Shown piece after piece: positions 1 through 9,877 of a stretch of 30,505 nt of DNA. Position 1 is the first letter of the stretch, and the number at the start of each line of letters is the position of its first letter. Location: NCBI GenBank assembly GCA_003427395.1, contig BFEA01000428.1, positions 398,909 through 429,413 on the forward strand, in the 5' to 3' direction. The position numbers and the translations under genes are program-made. Source of the DNA: Chara braunii (taxonomy: Eukaryota; Streptophyta; Charophyceae; Charales; Characeae). The notes beneath the pieces are model-generated. The model was not told the DNA's origin and ran no database searches. It saw only the letters and a program-made list of their open reading frames with translations.

Positions 1-1200
1 AACAGGTAAGTCTCCAACCCCGCGGCTGGCCCCCCACGACGTCCATCGATAGGATGAGCAAAATCAAATGAATCTTATGCTAGAGCATGGAAAGCAGCTC
101 GTCGATTCAGCTTTGCAGCCTCCCCAGTCCTCGTTGTAGGCCCGACGGTCGGCAGGCCTCCCGAGGTCACCAGGCCTCCCCAACCGCACTTGTCTGTGCC
201 GCCGACAGTCGGAATTTTTTTTATTTTTTTTTCCCGGACCAGGCCCGCCACCCAAGGTCCCAAGTCTGGAAACCGAGTTTCGTGCCGGCGTCATGCGAGA
301 CCCGACTTTTCCTCTAATATGTAGATAGATGTAAAAGTGAGTGTGAAATTCCAGGCCGGAACTAGAATCCACCATGCGGTTCCAATTATGGAACAACGAG
401 AAATGACGAGAAATAATAAAAAGAGACGGAAAACTCCGATGCAACAACTTTTTAAGCTTCGTCGTGTGCAATGCGACATATTTTTCCAGGTCGAAACTGT
501 GTAGGCATGTAGCACGTATTTCGGCTATGGACAAGCGCTTGATGATGCATCTCCCAAAGCTCAAAATCGGAGTCGAAGAGGCGCAGTGCAAGGAAAAATG
601 AACAGAAGCGAGATGATAATATTGAGATTGCACAATCACATTGAAAGCCAAATCGTAACACAGTGTTCAGATCGTAGCATTGCACCAATATGACACCAAT
701 AGAGAGTAGTAGTCATGAAAGCCAATGTTAATGAGAGCTTGCTCTCGCCACCACCAACATATGTATCCAGTCCTTATCTCCCTATCTGGCGCTCGGCGCC
801 CAGCCTACTCCCTACACTGCTATTACTAGCCTACGAATTGACAATGCAACTGTTGACGTTAGCAGCACCCGAAGTACTTGAAGATGTCGCCCATGCAGAA
901 CCATCGCCAATACCAGGTATGTGCCCTCACATCATCATCACCATCCTTCTCTTTTTCTCTCTTGACTTCCTCCCACGTCTTCCCTCTTTACACCCGAAGA
1001 CCACCCATGCGCCTCACTGTACATCCAAGCCCTGCCAGCTATGGAGGTTGGGCTATGGCGTTGCCCTCAGCAGCGCCCTGTTCCCTACACGACCGCACGT
1101 GCTCGCACCTCGCATCTCAGCGCTAGCAGCAGCCCGTGAGCTTCAACTCCAGCAGCGCTACCGCCGACATGCGAGTGCCCGAATGAGGCTGAGAGTGGAG
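1..1200. other. Unassigned repeat-derived sequence
   Basis: I recognise no gene here. The open frames on both strands (for example 64-651 minus and 715-1278 plus) are low-complexity and lack any family motif. A T-rich run at 215-232 is followed by CCCGGACCAGGCCC. That layout recalls the LTR fragment at 17130-17160, where a T-rich run precedes a GGGCCC motif, so part of 1-300 may be an old LTR piece, but I cannot align it further. The right part may hold the distal portion of the gypsy 3' LTR that starts at 1588, whose far end I cannot place because no second LTR copy is in the window. Confidence 0.4.
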
Positions 1201-1201
1201 A

Positions 1202-1588
1202 GCTCTTTCCTATATGGAAAGAGCCTGCCTGCTTCGCAGCCTGGCTGGACTTGGCCTGGGCCCAGAAGCTTCCGATAGGCCCCAGGATGTTGCGTGCTAC
1301 TTTGCAGCTACTGGGCCTCTGTTGGTTGGGCCTCCCAACTATTAGTGTATGGGGCTGCGTTTCTCGTCCAGGGCCTGCATGCTTCGGAAAGGCCCAGAAG
1401 GCCGTGGAAATGTCTTGGTTGCTCGCCCTGTGTTTCACCCAACTAACTGGTGCGTCGCAACTGCCTGGACCCCAAATATGAAATTGACAGTCAAAAGCCT
1501 CTTGTGATAAGTTAGGGCCGCCTTCACTTAGGGCGGGCACTAGTGCAACTGGGGCCCCTTAGGCCTGCCGAGGACCCAGATCCTCACA
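1202..1588 (-). repeat. 3' LTR of the gypsy element (proximal part)
   Basis: On the minus strand the LTR begins at 1588 with TGTGAGGATCTGGGTCCTC, directly after a polypurine tract. The first 20 bases form a small hairpin (GAGGA pairing with TCCTC). The same TGTGAGG...CCTC head occurs at 17211 (minus), 17823 (minus) and 29946 (plus), which supports it as an LTR terminus. A perfect 9-bp hairpin at 1202-1224 (GCTCTTTCC, loop TATAT, GGAAAGAGC) lies within it and could be near the promoter. The LTR probably extends to lower coordinates; the boundary given is only the part I can support. Confidence 0.5.
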
Positions 1589-1602
1589 TTCCCTCCTCCT
1601 TT
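1589..1602 (-). other. Polypurine tract (plus-strand priming site)
   Basis: The minus strand reads AAAGGAGGAGGGAA immediately before the TGTGAGG head of the LTR. This is the expected place and composition for the polypurine tract that primes plus-strand DNA synthesis in LTR retrotransposons. The polyprotein stop codon lies about 27 nt upstream of it (1629-1631). Confidence 0.7.
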
Positions 1603-1628
1603 ACTTCGTTAGTCCTCTGAGAAATCTC

Positions 1629-1880
1629 TTATTCTGCAGGCATCTTCCCTTTTCGTTCTCTTTCATAGCCTGCAATCACTTGAGGCGCTGTTCTCATGAG
1701 TTCTTCCCGTGTAAACCAGCGATCTTCCTTGGGATCGAGGTGATGTCTGAAGCTCACCCGGTACTACATTCTCGGTTTAGGAGGGCGCCCTTTGCCTGAT
1801 GGTCGAGGAACAGGCATCACCCGATGCTCCACGATCTGGTCGACGTCCACCTCACCATCCATGGTTGGGGGCAGCATTGA
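1629..1880 (-). pseudogene. Gypsy polyprotein C-terminal chromodomain, broken
   Basis: A frame different from the main integrase ORF reads EVDVDQIVEHRV, then a basic GRPPKPRM linker, an in-frame TAG, YRVSFRHHLDPKEDRWF and a REEL helix, ending with TAA at 1629-1631. The order (EVD.I..HR, a Y.V.F strand, a W, then E.L) is the usual pattern of the chromodomain-like tail of plant and fungal chromoviruses, which directs integration to particular chromatin. It is separated from the integrase frame by a frameshift near 1855-1875, because the integrase frame runs into TGA at 1852-1854. The internal TAG is most simply a former CAG (Gln). Confidence 0.65.
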
Positions 1881-2640
1881 TCTCCTTGAGGGAAATTTCA
1901 AACTGGTCAGTAGCAGCGAAAGGTGCCAACTTAGAGGCATAAAACATAGGGTAAGTGCATAAGTGCGCAGGAATACGAATCACGTATGAAGGCCCATCCG
2001 GTTGATCCCCTACAATGTCCAAGATCTCCCAGGGCCCAAAGTACTGTGGCATTAGTTTCCGTGAAATCCCCATCTCCTGACCCAGTTCAGATGACTTTAC
2101 CCAGACTCGATCACCTACCTGAAAGTTAGAAAGCCGTCTGTGTCTATTCTCGGATGCAATCATAGCCTCCTGAGACTTCCTAATGTGTTCAACATCCTGC
2201 TGTAGCATCTGCTCATATTTAACACCAAATTCTATGCTGCCAGGTGTTGCAGTGGGTTGCCTTTCTGGTAGCAAAAAGTCAAGTGCAGTTTTGGGCTTCC
2301 AACCAAGGTGTAGCTGGTTGGGGGTTATCCCAGTAGTACTGTGCATAGCATTGTTGTGCAGGTTGGCGACGAGAGGTAACTTCTCGTCCCAGTCATCGTG
2401 ACTTGGCTTAAGATAATGCCGAAGCAGGTGCTGTACTACCCGGTTCATCTGTTTTGCTTGGCCATTTGACTCAGGGTGATTACCTGGCGTCATTTGGAGC
2501 TTGGTACCCATCTGTTCAGCTGTCGACCGCCACAGTTCGCTGGTAAACCTTACATCCCTGTCACTTACTATTGACGTAGGTAGTCCGAAATACCTGACCT
2601 AGTTATCCAGAAACAGTTTGATGACATAGTCCGTTTAGCA
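1852..2640 (-). pseudogene. Gypsy integrase, catalytic core C-terminal half and C-terminal domain
   Basis: From 2511 the frame is open for 219 codons. It begins just after the second catalytic Asp (SDRDVRF, read in this frame at about 2550-2570) and includes the third acidic residue in GNHPESNGQAKQMNR. It continues through the GDRVWVKSSELG and KLMPQYFGPWEI segments typical of the gypsy integrase C-terminal domain, ending near YPMFYASKLAPF. Upstream, a frameshift near 2632 and an in-frame TAG around 2599 (context LDN-stop-VRYFG, probably a former TGG) separate it from the rest of pol. Integrase inserts the cDNA into the genome; this copy cannot be made as one protein. Confidence 0.85.
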
Positions 2641-4433
2641 GTTTCTGGCATAGCGATCAGTCTTGCATACTTAGTAAAGCGGTCCACTATTACGAAGATG
2701 TGCCTTTTGCCAGACTTACTGGTCACAAGAGTATCCATGAAGTCCATGGACACACTCTGACCAGGTCCTTCAGGAATCGGCGAGGGCTTGATGAGCCCAA
2801 GCAGAGCCTGAGTCCTAGGTTTGTCTCTTTTACAGACCTGGCAAGTTTCAACATACTTTTTCACATCTTGCATCATAGTGGGCCACCAAAACTTTTGTAC
2901 TAAGTTAGCTGAAGTCTTTTTATAACCAAAATGACATGTGGCATCATGACATTCCCCTAAAAATAAACTACGCAAAGACTCACTACTGGGAACACACAAT
3001 TTTTTATTCTCTGCCTTTTCAAGAAACAGCAAGCCGTTTTTCATCGTAAATTCATTTAAAGTCTTTTTGTCCTTTGCTTGGAATCTACGGATGATCTTAG
3101 ACATAACTGGAGCTTGCTGATAGGCTTCCACCAATGATCGAGTTAGATCGTTTGATATGCCAAATTCAGTAACTAATGCGCCCAGATAATCTGCCCGACG
3201 AGATAACGCATCAGCCACTTTGTTGTACTCTCCCTTGATGGGATCAAGTTGATAGTCATACATGTCTATCACTTGTATCCATTTCTTGAGTGCATCAGAG
3301 AGCACGGGCTGTGTCTTGATCCAGCGCAAGGTTTCATGGTCAGATCTCACATAGAAGAATCTACTTAGGAGATAATGTCTCCAATGAACCAGCGTTCTAT
3401 ATAGGGAATAGAGTTCACGCTCGTATATGGACTTCGCTAGTTTCTGAGATGGCATCTGCTTACTCATATACTCGATCGGTCTCAACTTTTTCCCCTCCTT
3501 TTGTGCAACGACCGCGCCTATGCCATATTGGATGGCGTCTGTGGTCACGACAAAGGGATGATAAGGATCAGGAAGTCTGAGAACCTCATAGTGTGTTAGA
3601 GCATACTTTAGTTTTCTACAGGCCGCCTCACACTCTTCAGTCCACTCCCACGGGGTGTCAAGTCGAGTTAGATCTGTTAGTGGGGATGCTATAGTACTAT
3701 AGTTCTTAACAAACGGACAATAGTAGCCCGTCATCCCCAAAAACGATCTGACCTCAGTAACAGTCTGAGGTCTGGGCCGGTCACGTATACTGGTCATCTT
3801 CGCATCATCTGACCTCAGTCCTTTTGCTGAGATTTCATGACCCAAGTACAAGATCTTGGCGCGACCAAACTCGCATTTCTCCAAGTTAACCTTGTACTGG
3901 TGCTGTCTTAGGAGACCTAGCACTATTTTCAAGTGCTCAGCGTGCTCCTGTACAGTCCTACTAAAGATAAGGATATCGTCGAGGTACACGACGATAAACT
4001 TGTCTAAGTAATCATGAAAAATCTTGTTCATCGTGTGCTGGAACGTACCAGATGCATTGCATAGGCCAAAGGGCATCACCTCAAACTCGTACAGACCGTA
4101 CCTGGTCTGAAATGCGGTTTTGTGCTCGTCCTCAAGTCTAATGGCAATTTGATGGTATCTGGACTTCAGATATATCTTGGTGAAGTACCGGCATCCCTGC
4201 ACTCTATCCAAGAGGTCATCGATGCAGGGTAGGGGCTCCGCGTTCTTAACGGTGATGGCATTGAGGCCCCTATAGTCAATGCACATCCTCAAGGTACCTC
4301 CTTCTTCGGTACGAATAAGACTGGAGCGCCGTAAGGGGAGGTACTAGGCCGAATCCATCCCTTCTCTGTGAGCTCCTTGAGCTGGCGGCGGAGCTCATCT
4401 AACTCCGCAGGAGACATCCTATAGATTCATCCT
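2568..4433 (-). pseudogene. Gypsy pol: reverse transcriptase, RNase H and integrase N-terminus
   Basis: The main open frame (4292-2568, 574 codons) starts inside RT at [11 protein letters not shown]. Upstream RT sequence ([14 protein letters not shown], then [13 protein letters not shown]) lies in another frame, separated by a 1-nt loss near 4300, with a TGA at 4427-4429. The RT YLDD box is at residues 103-106 of the open frame. RNase H shows TDAIQYGIGA (252), ERE (291-293), SDHETLRW (318) and ADALSR (361). Integrase shows its zinc-binding H449, H454, C484, C487 and the first catalytic Asp at 517. The first RT catalytic Asp, expected in FTKIDLKSGYHQ, is Tyr here (FTKIYLKSRYHQ, residue 41, codon 4172-4170), so this RT should be inactive even apart from the frame breaks. 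Confidence 0.92.
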
Positions 4434-4510
4434 GTAGGCACCTTACTACCTGGGGCAATCTCTATTGCATGGACAACCTTCCTTTCTACCACGCCTGTGG
4501 GCTCCTAAAA

Positions 4511-4640
4511 AAGGTCTGAATACTGAGCGACCACTGATTCTATCTCTGGGCTGTTTTTACGGTCTCCCCTTTCTCAGAGACAAATACTGAGCGGTGACAG
4601 ATTCTATCTCTGGGGTGTTTTAAGGTCTGAATACTGAGCG
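4511..4640. repeat. Local imperfect triplication between protease and RT
   Basis: AATACTGAGCG occurs at 4519-4529, 4583-4593 and 4630-4640. The phrase ATTCTATCTCTGG follows the first two copies, and a GTTTTTA/GTTTTAA block ends each unit. The spacings are 64 and 47 bp. The duplication interrupts the protease-RT junction and puts a TAA (4620-4622) at the end of the protease frame. It looks like slippage or repair duplication after insertion rather than part of the original element. Confidence 0.7.
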
Positions 4641-5081
4641 TAGTCTATCCACACAAGCACGACTGATGAAGTTCCGTGTAGAGCTTATGTCTGCGAAAGC
4701 GCCAACTTTGCGGCCACCGACATCAACCTCTACCACAAAATGTTCACCCTTTGGACCTCTACTTATCATCGCCCAAGAGTCCCTGGGGTCCTTCCCTGAC
4801 CACTCAGTCTCTAACTCTTCTAGGGTCTCAGACACATCCCTCGAACAGAGCGTTCGTGGGTCTGAATGTGTCTGCTGGGCGATACGTGGGTCACTAGCCT
4901 TGGCCAACGCCTGAAGTGGGGAAGGCAACATTACCACTTCAGCACGAGTAAGAGCGACTAAAACTCCTACTGACGCAAGGTGTTTCCCTGCGAAGTGTTC
5001 GCAGAAGCACCGCCAGATGTCGAAGATAGTCCCACCACCGTTGGTGAGGCTACCCTCGTGGTGACCTTCTTGCCTCGACAC
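4620..5081 (-). pseudogene. Gypsy aspartic protease, active site altered
   Basis: The frame contains FVVEVDVGGRKVGAFAD followed by ISSTRNFIS. In gypsy proteases this strand-turn carries the catalytic Asp-Ser/Thr-Gly triad followed by AT.NFIS. Here Asp131 (4691-4689) remains, but the next two residues are Ile-Ser instead of Ser/Thr-Gly. The protease normally matures the Gag-Pol polyprotein. The frame ends at TAA 4622-4620 inside the local triplication, losing the connection to RT. Upstream it joins Gag through a frameshift near 4985. Codons before about residue 32 are the out-of-frame end of Gag. Confidence 0.75.
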
Positions 5082-6870
5082 GTTTTAGACGTGTGGCCAA
5101 AGTTGCCAAAGTTCATACACGTGCCCCTGGCAACTCGCTCCCTCCAAACCTCGTACTCTAAACCAAGTTTCACCCAAGCGGGTGTTCCTTGGTCGCCCTG
5201 ACCCGTGGACCGTACTACCTTCTTCTTCCCGGTCCCCCTAATTTTTTCCTTGATGGGTGCCACGACTCCCCCATCCAAAGTCTCACCCTCCTCCCCAAGG
5301 TCTGGGATATCGTCGTTTTTTGTCGCCTGACCATCATGGTCGATGAACATTAGTTGACCTTTCTTCTTCCAGTCCTGGGGGAGCCTCTTTTTCCTGCCAT
5401 CTCCCTGACTCTGATGCGCAGATCCCAATTTCCTATGTCTAGCGCAAGTTGTGCTGCTCGACGTAGGCCTCGTCTACCAACTTTGTCCTAATCTCTGAAG
5501 GTAGATATCTAAGGTCATCCGTAAGGAGTACCTGCTGGTTATAGCGCACACCAGGTACCACGAGCAGACGTTCTACAGTATCCGTTAGCTCACGAACATT
5601 CTTGTACCTTCTGGCAAAAAGACTGTTTATCGCATCGGTAGCCTTCTGAGCCTCTTGAGGGTCATGCCACTTGTTGTACACGGACCGTACAAACGCTTCC
5701 AATGTCTGGGCCTAGGCCCAGACATCGAAGTTCTGACCGTAGCCCTGCTGCTGCACTAGGCCATTCAACCAGCGGGCTGATGACCCCTCTAGAAAGGAGG
5801 CAGCCACAACAACTTCTTGCTCTGGCCTGGTAAGCTTGTGCCTTACATAGGTAGGCACTGTCCTTACCCAGGTATCCAAATCCTCGTCCTTCTTCCTGTC
5901 GTCGGAGAAGGGCTTAGGACTCAACAAGGGTATTTTGGGCATCCACTGCATAGGCTGCATGAGCCCAGGGGCTTGCTGCAGTGACTGCATGGCCACTGAA
6001 ACAGGTTGTTGCAGACTAACCTGGGCCTGACTTGACAGTGGGACTGTAATAACCACTGTCGTCGATGGTATAACTGAGACTCAATGAACCTAACCACTAG
6101 TCGCTATATAAACACCTGGAGGGGGAATGCCAAACATAGGTGAGAATGGAGGCCCTACTGGCGACAGCGTCACTGATGGACCTGCACCTGAAGGGGGAGC
6201 TATAGCATACTGAGGCTGCCTCATCATGGGACGGGGAGCCTGCAGTGCAGCCATAATCTGCTTCTGGCCTGCCATTAGTTCAGCCAACGCTTCCTACTGG
6301 ACAGCCTGCGCTTCTGCCACACAAAGAAGCGAGTTACACAGTGCTCGTATCGCAGGATCAAACGATGACTCATCTAATGCTTCTAATCTGTCTAGCTCCT
6401 CTCTCCTATTACCTAGTTTAGCTTTTCTCATGATTGCTCTCCTTCTCCTCTCTGCTGCTTCATCCAATTGCCGCTGCAACTCATCCTGAAGTTCTTCTGC
6501 TTGGAGGATCTCATAATCCTCCGGCGTGACTTGAGTCTGCTGGCTGACTCGCACGCCAGCACCTTGGTTAATGGAAAGCCGAGAACCACTCTGACTAACT
6601 CCAGACGAAGTGGCATGCGAAGAGGCCTGTGACATGGTAGAAAAAGTAGCCATGGTCGTACCGGTGCTAGCTGAAATTCTAGACCTGGCACTATCCTCAG
6701 CTACCCTCGCTCTCCTTGCCACTGCTCTCTCTCTAGCCTCTCTCCACAATCTCCTCTCGTCTCCTGGACCTAACTCTATGAAAGTCAAAGGTCGACTGCG
6801 AGAAGGTTCCACGAGTAGTCCTACGGTCGTCCACTAACAACTCCTCCTCACTAGTGCTTGCATCACTCAT
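4985..6870 (-). pseudogene. Gypsy Gag with CCHC zinc knuckle, degenerate
   Basis: The likely start is ATG 6870-6868 (MSDASTSEEELLVDDRR), then a frameshift before about 6812. From there one frame runs through a charged coiled-coil-like region (6812-6300), a Pro/Met/Gln-rich linker (6287-5900), and the capsid-like core (WVRTVPTYVRHKLTRPEQEVVVAASFLEGSSARW near 5850-5760; TDTVERLLVVPGVRYNQQVLLTDDLRYLP near 5600-5500). It is interrupted by TAG at 6294-6296, 6090-6092, 5712-5714 and 5439-5441 and by TGA near 6082-6084. After a shift near 5435 a basic region and a zinc knuckle follow (5119-5078). The knuckle reads C-M-N-F-G-N-F-G-H-x4-C: Phe (TTT) replaces the second Cys. Gag would package element RNA. 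Confidence 0.85.
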
Positions 6871-7326
6871 GAGCTACAGTGTGTGTGATCAGATTCTAAA
6901 CTAGAATCCACACTGAATCCTACATTAGCCTAACACACAACCAATTACAAATCACAACTAATTTCAGTCGGCCTGAACAGAAACAGTTAGGTGATGTAGT
7001 AACAACTAATGTTAGATCCTACAGGAAATATCACATCTATTTTTAGATTACTCTAGAACAGATTGCAATGCAACAAAAAACTAATCTGTCTGCAACCATC
7101 TGTTAGTTGTTAGTCAAGTCTGTAACAACTAAGTAATCAAAAATAAAAAATAATAACTCTTGTTGGAGATGTATACTGGATGGCAGATTGTCTAATGATT
7201 GTCACTGTGAACAGTTACCGGAATCCCCCCCTCCCCCAGCGTCCTTCTTGAGTTGTCACTTTGTGTCAACGTCCTGAGCATCTGGTTTAGCAGCGTGTCT
7301 GAAGGTGTGCAATCCGGCCCACCTCG
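6871..7326. other. Leader region upstream of gypsy gag; no gene
   Basis: This AT-rich stretch lies where the gypsy 5' leader and 5' LTR should be. It holds repeated AACAACTAA/TTAGTTGTTA words (about 6990-7140) and a C-run at 7225-7239. I looked on the plus strand for the complement of an initiator-Met tRNA primer-binding site and for the TGTGAGG LTR head, and saw neither. The 5' LTR is therefore missing, too diverged, or lies in sequence I cannot align by eye. Confidence 0.45.
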
Positions 7327-7710
7327 GTGCCCCAAGTCAATGTCGAACCTGCCAGCCCATGCACATTATTTACCCTCGCATGCAACGAGCCTTACACCCG
7401 GTTTGATCTAGTTGATCAAGAGGCATTTAAGGAGATCCCCCGAACTCCGCAGGAATTATTTAACGTCGCAAACAGGACGACGATCACAACCAGAGTCAAC
7501 ACCGAGTCCCCGCCAGAAATATTTAAAGACGGTTTGGTAAGCGTCTATTCAAAGGGCTGGCATGCCCTGCATGACCTCTATTGTGCACGCGGCAGAACCA
7601 AGGATCTGCGGCAAAGCATGCGTGTATTATCCCAGCGGGTTGGCATGGTGACTGTTGTCGGGACTGGTGGGTCTCGAAAAATATCTCGTCACTCGAGAAA
7701 CGGTATATAG
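7327..7710 (+). CDS. Hypothetical ORF with internal ~30-residue repeat, unrecognised
   Basis: This 127-codon open frame starts at ATG 7327 and ends with TAG at 7708-7710. I recognise no domain. It contains a diverged internal repeat: SPCTLFTLACNEPYTRFD and TPQELFNVANRTTITTRVN share the pattern [S/T]-P-x-x-L-F-x-x-A...T-R-[F/V]-[D/N]. At DNA level ATTATTTACCCTCGCA (7365) and ATTATTTAACGTCGCA (7455) are 90 bp apart, a multiple of three. A third, weaker unit follows (SPPEIFKDG). No signal peptide or membrane segment is evident. It sits between the gypsy element and the hairpin-rich tract and could be an exon remnant, a transposon fragment or chance. I see no splice evidence. Confidence 0.25.
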   Translation: MPQVNVEPASPCTLFTLACNEPYTRFDLVDQEAFKEIPRTPQELFNVANRTTITTRVNTESPPEIFKDGLVSVYSKGWHALHDLYCARGRTKDLRQSMRVLSQRVGMVTVVGTGGSRKISRHSRNGI

Positions 7711-8203
7711 CCAGATTGTGCACAACAGAGAAATCCGGAATGAGGAAAGAGAGAGAAAAGACAAAGGATTAGGCCGCAGGAGGGAGTGATGCCTTGGGGT
7801 GAGAACCACATGAGGAAAGAACCAGCAACGGCAAGCAAGTAAGCGCAAGAACAGGGGCGCATAAAACATAGCATGAGGCTCGGAGGGCCGTTGGAATTCA
7901 ACAAGACAAAGGCTAAGGGGCCCTGGAACCAGCAAACGCGGCACGACAGCGACAAAAGAGTGAGGAAGTCGAGAGATGGATGGCCCCGGAGGCCGTGGGA
8001 AGCTAGAGAACAAGGGTCCAACATGGGGGCCACCTACGGGATCCTCGGGTTGAAAGCCCCGCGACCAAAGAAACCGGTGTGCGCAAGGCGCAAGAAAGAC
8101 AAGGGAGAGGGGTCACCGTGGGGCAGCAAACGCCCAAGGAACGTGGGACACCTTGGGGGAAAAGCACCAGGGGTCACGTGGGACTAAGTAAACATAATGG
8201 TAT

Positions 8204-8465
8204 CCGGGACAAAATGTGTCGAGGACCACCGGTGGAGCAAAATGTGTCGGGGAGCGCCAGCGGGACTGTGTCGGAGACCACCGGTGGGACTAAGTGTCAG
8301 GGACCACCGGCAGGACAAAGTTGTTGGGGACCACCGGCGGGACAAAGTGCCGAGAGCCACCGGCGGGACTAAGTGTCGGGGACCACCAACGAGATAAAGT
8401 GTCGAGGGTCACCGGTGGGACTAAAGAGTCAGGAACCATCGACGGGAAAGTGGCGGGGACATAAG
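8204..8465 (+). repeat. Minisatellite, ~30-bp unit, about nine copies
   Basis: The unit is approximately GGGACCACCGGYGGGACWAAGTGTC and repeats about every 25-32 bp with many substitutions. Two copies (about 8226-8237 and 8279-8290) carry the perfect palindrome CCACCGGTGG; the others have one arm altered. The short ORFs across it (Pro/Gly/Arg-rich) are by-products of the repeat. A similar GCGGGACYACCGGCGAGACAA piece recurs at about 9632-9655 in the duplicated unit. Confidence 0.85.
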
Positions 8466-8983
8466 AAGGTCTCAAGAGGAAACGGCGACACCACATGAAG
8501 GAAAAATAATTAAGACAAGGTGCACCGTCAAGATCGAGATTTTGACGGCAAAAACTATTAGCACCGCTAGTGCTTGCAAACGGGAAGGCCGAAAGAAAAA
8601 AGAAAAAGTAAAGAAACTTGAAGTGGGAAGCATGGGAGCAATCCGAAAAATCTCGGATCAGCCTCCCTCAAGAAAATGGAGTCAAAAGAGACCCCATGGA
8701 AAAAATAGGCCTCCGGGAGAAAATCGGAGTAGGAGAGGCCACTATGGGAGAAAAATAGAGGTAAGAGGAAGTTCCTATGGGCATGAGAAGACCATTATTG
8801 CAGTCCGAGATATAACGGACTGCACCTTGGGCATAGGAAGGGCCAAAACTAAGAGGAAGGGGCTAGAAAAGAGCCTTAATGACCACTTGACACTTAACAT
8901 GCTAGAAAAAAAGAAAGAAAATCAAAGAAAATCTTAGAGAAGTAGGGACTGCCACAAGTAGGGACTGGCATGTCCCTACTGTC

Positions 8984-9042
8984 AAAAAAAGGAGGAAAAA
9001 GAAAGAAAAGAAAAGAGAAAAGAAAAGAAAAAGGAAAAAAGA
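8984..9042 (+). repeat. Uninterrupted 59-bp polypurine run
   Basis: Only A and G occur, as GAAAA/GGAAAA-type repeats. Such homopurine runs with partial mirror symmetry can adopt triplex (H-DNA) forms and favour slippage; whether this one does is not shown. It directly follows the 8957-8980 hairpin. Confidence 0.8.
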
Positions 9043-9457
9043 CCTTAACGGTTAAAAACGGTCACTTGGGGAGATACATCCGTGACCAGATTCATTCTGG
9101 AATATGGCGGTTACCAAGGACCTTGATTTTCCTTTGATTTTGCAGAGAATATCAAAGAAAATCAAAGCCCCATGCAACCGAAATAAAACGGATTACATGG
9201 GGGAGGAGAAACACATGTTTTAGGTGCATTTGGAGCCAAAATTGAGTCCGGATGCACGTGGGAGTTGACCGTTTCTTTTTCTTTTGAGTAAGGGTTAGTT
9301 GTGGGGCATTGGGGCTAGGGAATTGAACCCTATTGCAGTCTGAGTTGCAACGGACTCCATGGGGATGCCTTGGCTAAGGGAAAATGAGCCACGACAAGCC
9401 CGAAATGCTAGAAAGGGGCAATTTCGGCATGAGGCAAGTGGAGACGATAAACGACAC

Positions 9458-9478
9458 CCGTGAGATGAAATCTCACGG
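9458..9478 (+). repeat. Hairpin, 9-bp perfect arms
   Basis: CCGTGAGAT, loop GAA, ATCTCACGG. It lies in the purine-rich tract. With a three-base loop it would fold in RNA or cruciform DNA. No terminator or binding function is implied by the sequence. Confidence 0.8.
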
Positions 9479-9877
9479 CCTAGAAAAATCGGCACACAAA
9501 TGGCACCTAAGGGAGAGATGTTGGGGTCACCAAGGGCAAGGGGGTCCAAAAATAGAAATGGGACACCATCCGGGATGTTGTTGGGGACCAAGTGGGCCCA
9601 AATAATAAAAGCCGAAAAACGGGACGCGCGCCAACGGGACTACCGGCGAGACAAGAAAACGGAACTAGTACGGAGGGAAGTGGCGGGGACTTGAGATGTC
9701 CCAAGGGAACCATGAGCAAGCACAAGAAATAATTGTGCAAGCAAACGGCACCATCAAAATCGAGGATCTCGACGGTGGAAAATATTAGCACCACTAGTGC
9801 AAGCACTAATGGGGACAAGGGGGGGAGTTATGAGAGAAAAAAAAAGTAAAATAATGATGTTGGGAGGGCTGCCCAGC

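Larger units (their letters stand above)
1202..6870 (-). mobile_element. Ty3/gypsy LTR retrotransposon with chromodomain, degenerate
   Basis: Reading on the minus strand the order is Gag with one zinc knuckle, protease, reverse transcriptase, RNase H, integrase (HHCC and DDE), chromodomain-like tail, polypurine tract and LTR start. RT before integrase defines Ty3/gypsy, and a chromodomain C-terminal to integrase suggests a chromovirus. At least five frameshifts and several premature stops (TAG at 6294-6296, 6090-6092, 5712-5714; TGA at 4427-4429; TAG near 2599 and in the chromodomain) make it non-autonomous. A 3' LTR start is visible at 1588, but I found neither a 5' LTR nor a primer-binding site above 6870, so it may be truncated or rearranged there. 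Confidence 0.9.

Noticed and set aside
64-1278. ORFs at 64-651 (minus) and 715-1278 (plus) as host genes
   Set aside because: Low-complexity composition, no recognisable motif, overlapping alternative frames of similar length, and likely LTR or repeat sequence.
6871-7330. 5' LTR and tRNA primer-binding site of the gypsy element
   Set aside because: Searched by eye for the complement of a TGGTATCAGAGC-type site and for the TGTGAGG head; neither is present, so I do not annotate them.
8204-8465. CRISPR-like array (regular ~30-bp repeats)
   Set aside because: The repeats are contiguous and diverged with no unique spacers, and the context is eukaryotic transposons. It is a minisatellite.
8542-8937. 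131-codon Lys/Arg-rich ORF in the purine tract
   Set aside because: Its basic composition follows directly from the A+G bias, and the duplicated copy near 9.8-10.1 kb does not keep the frame.
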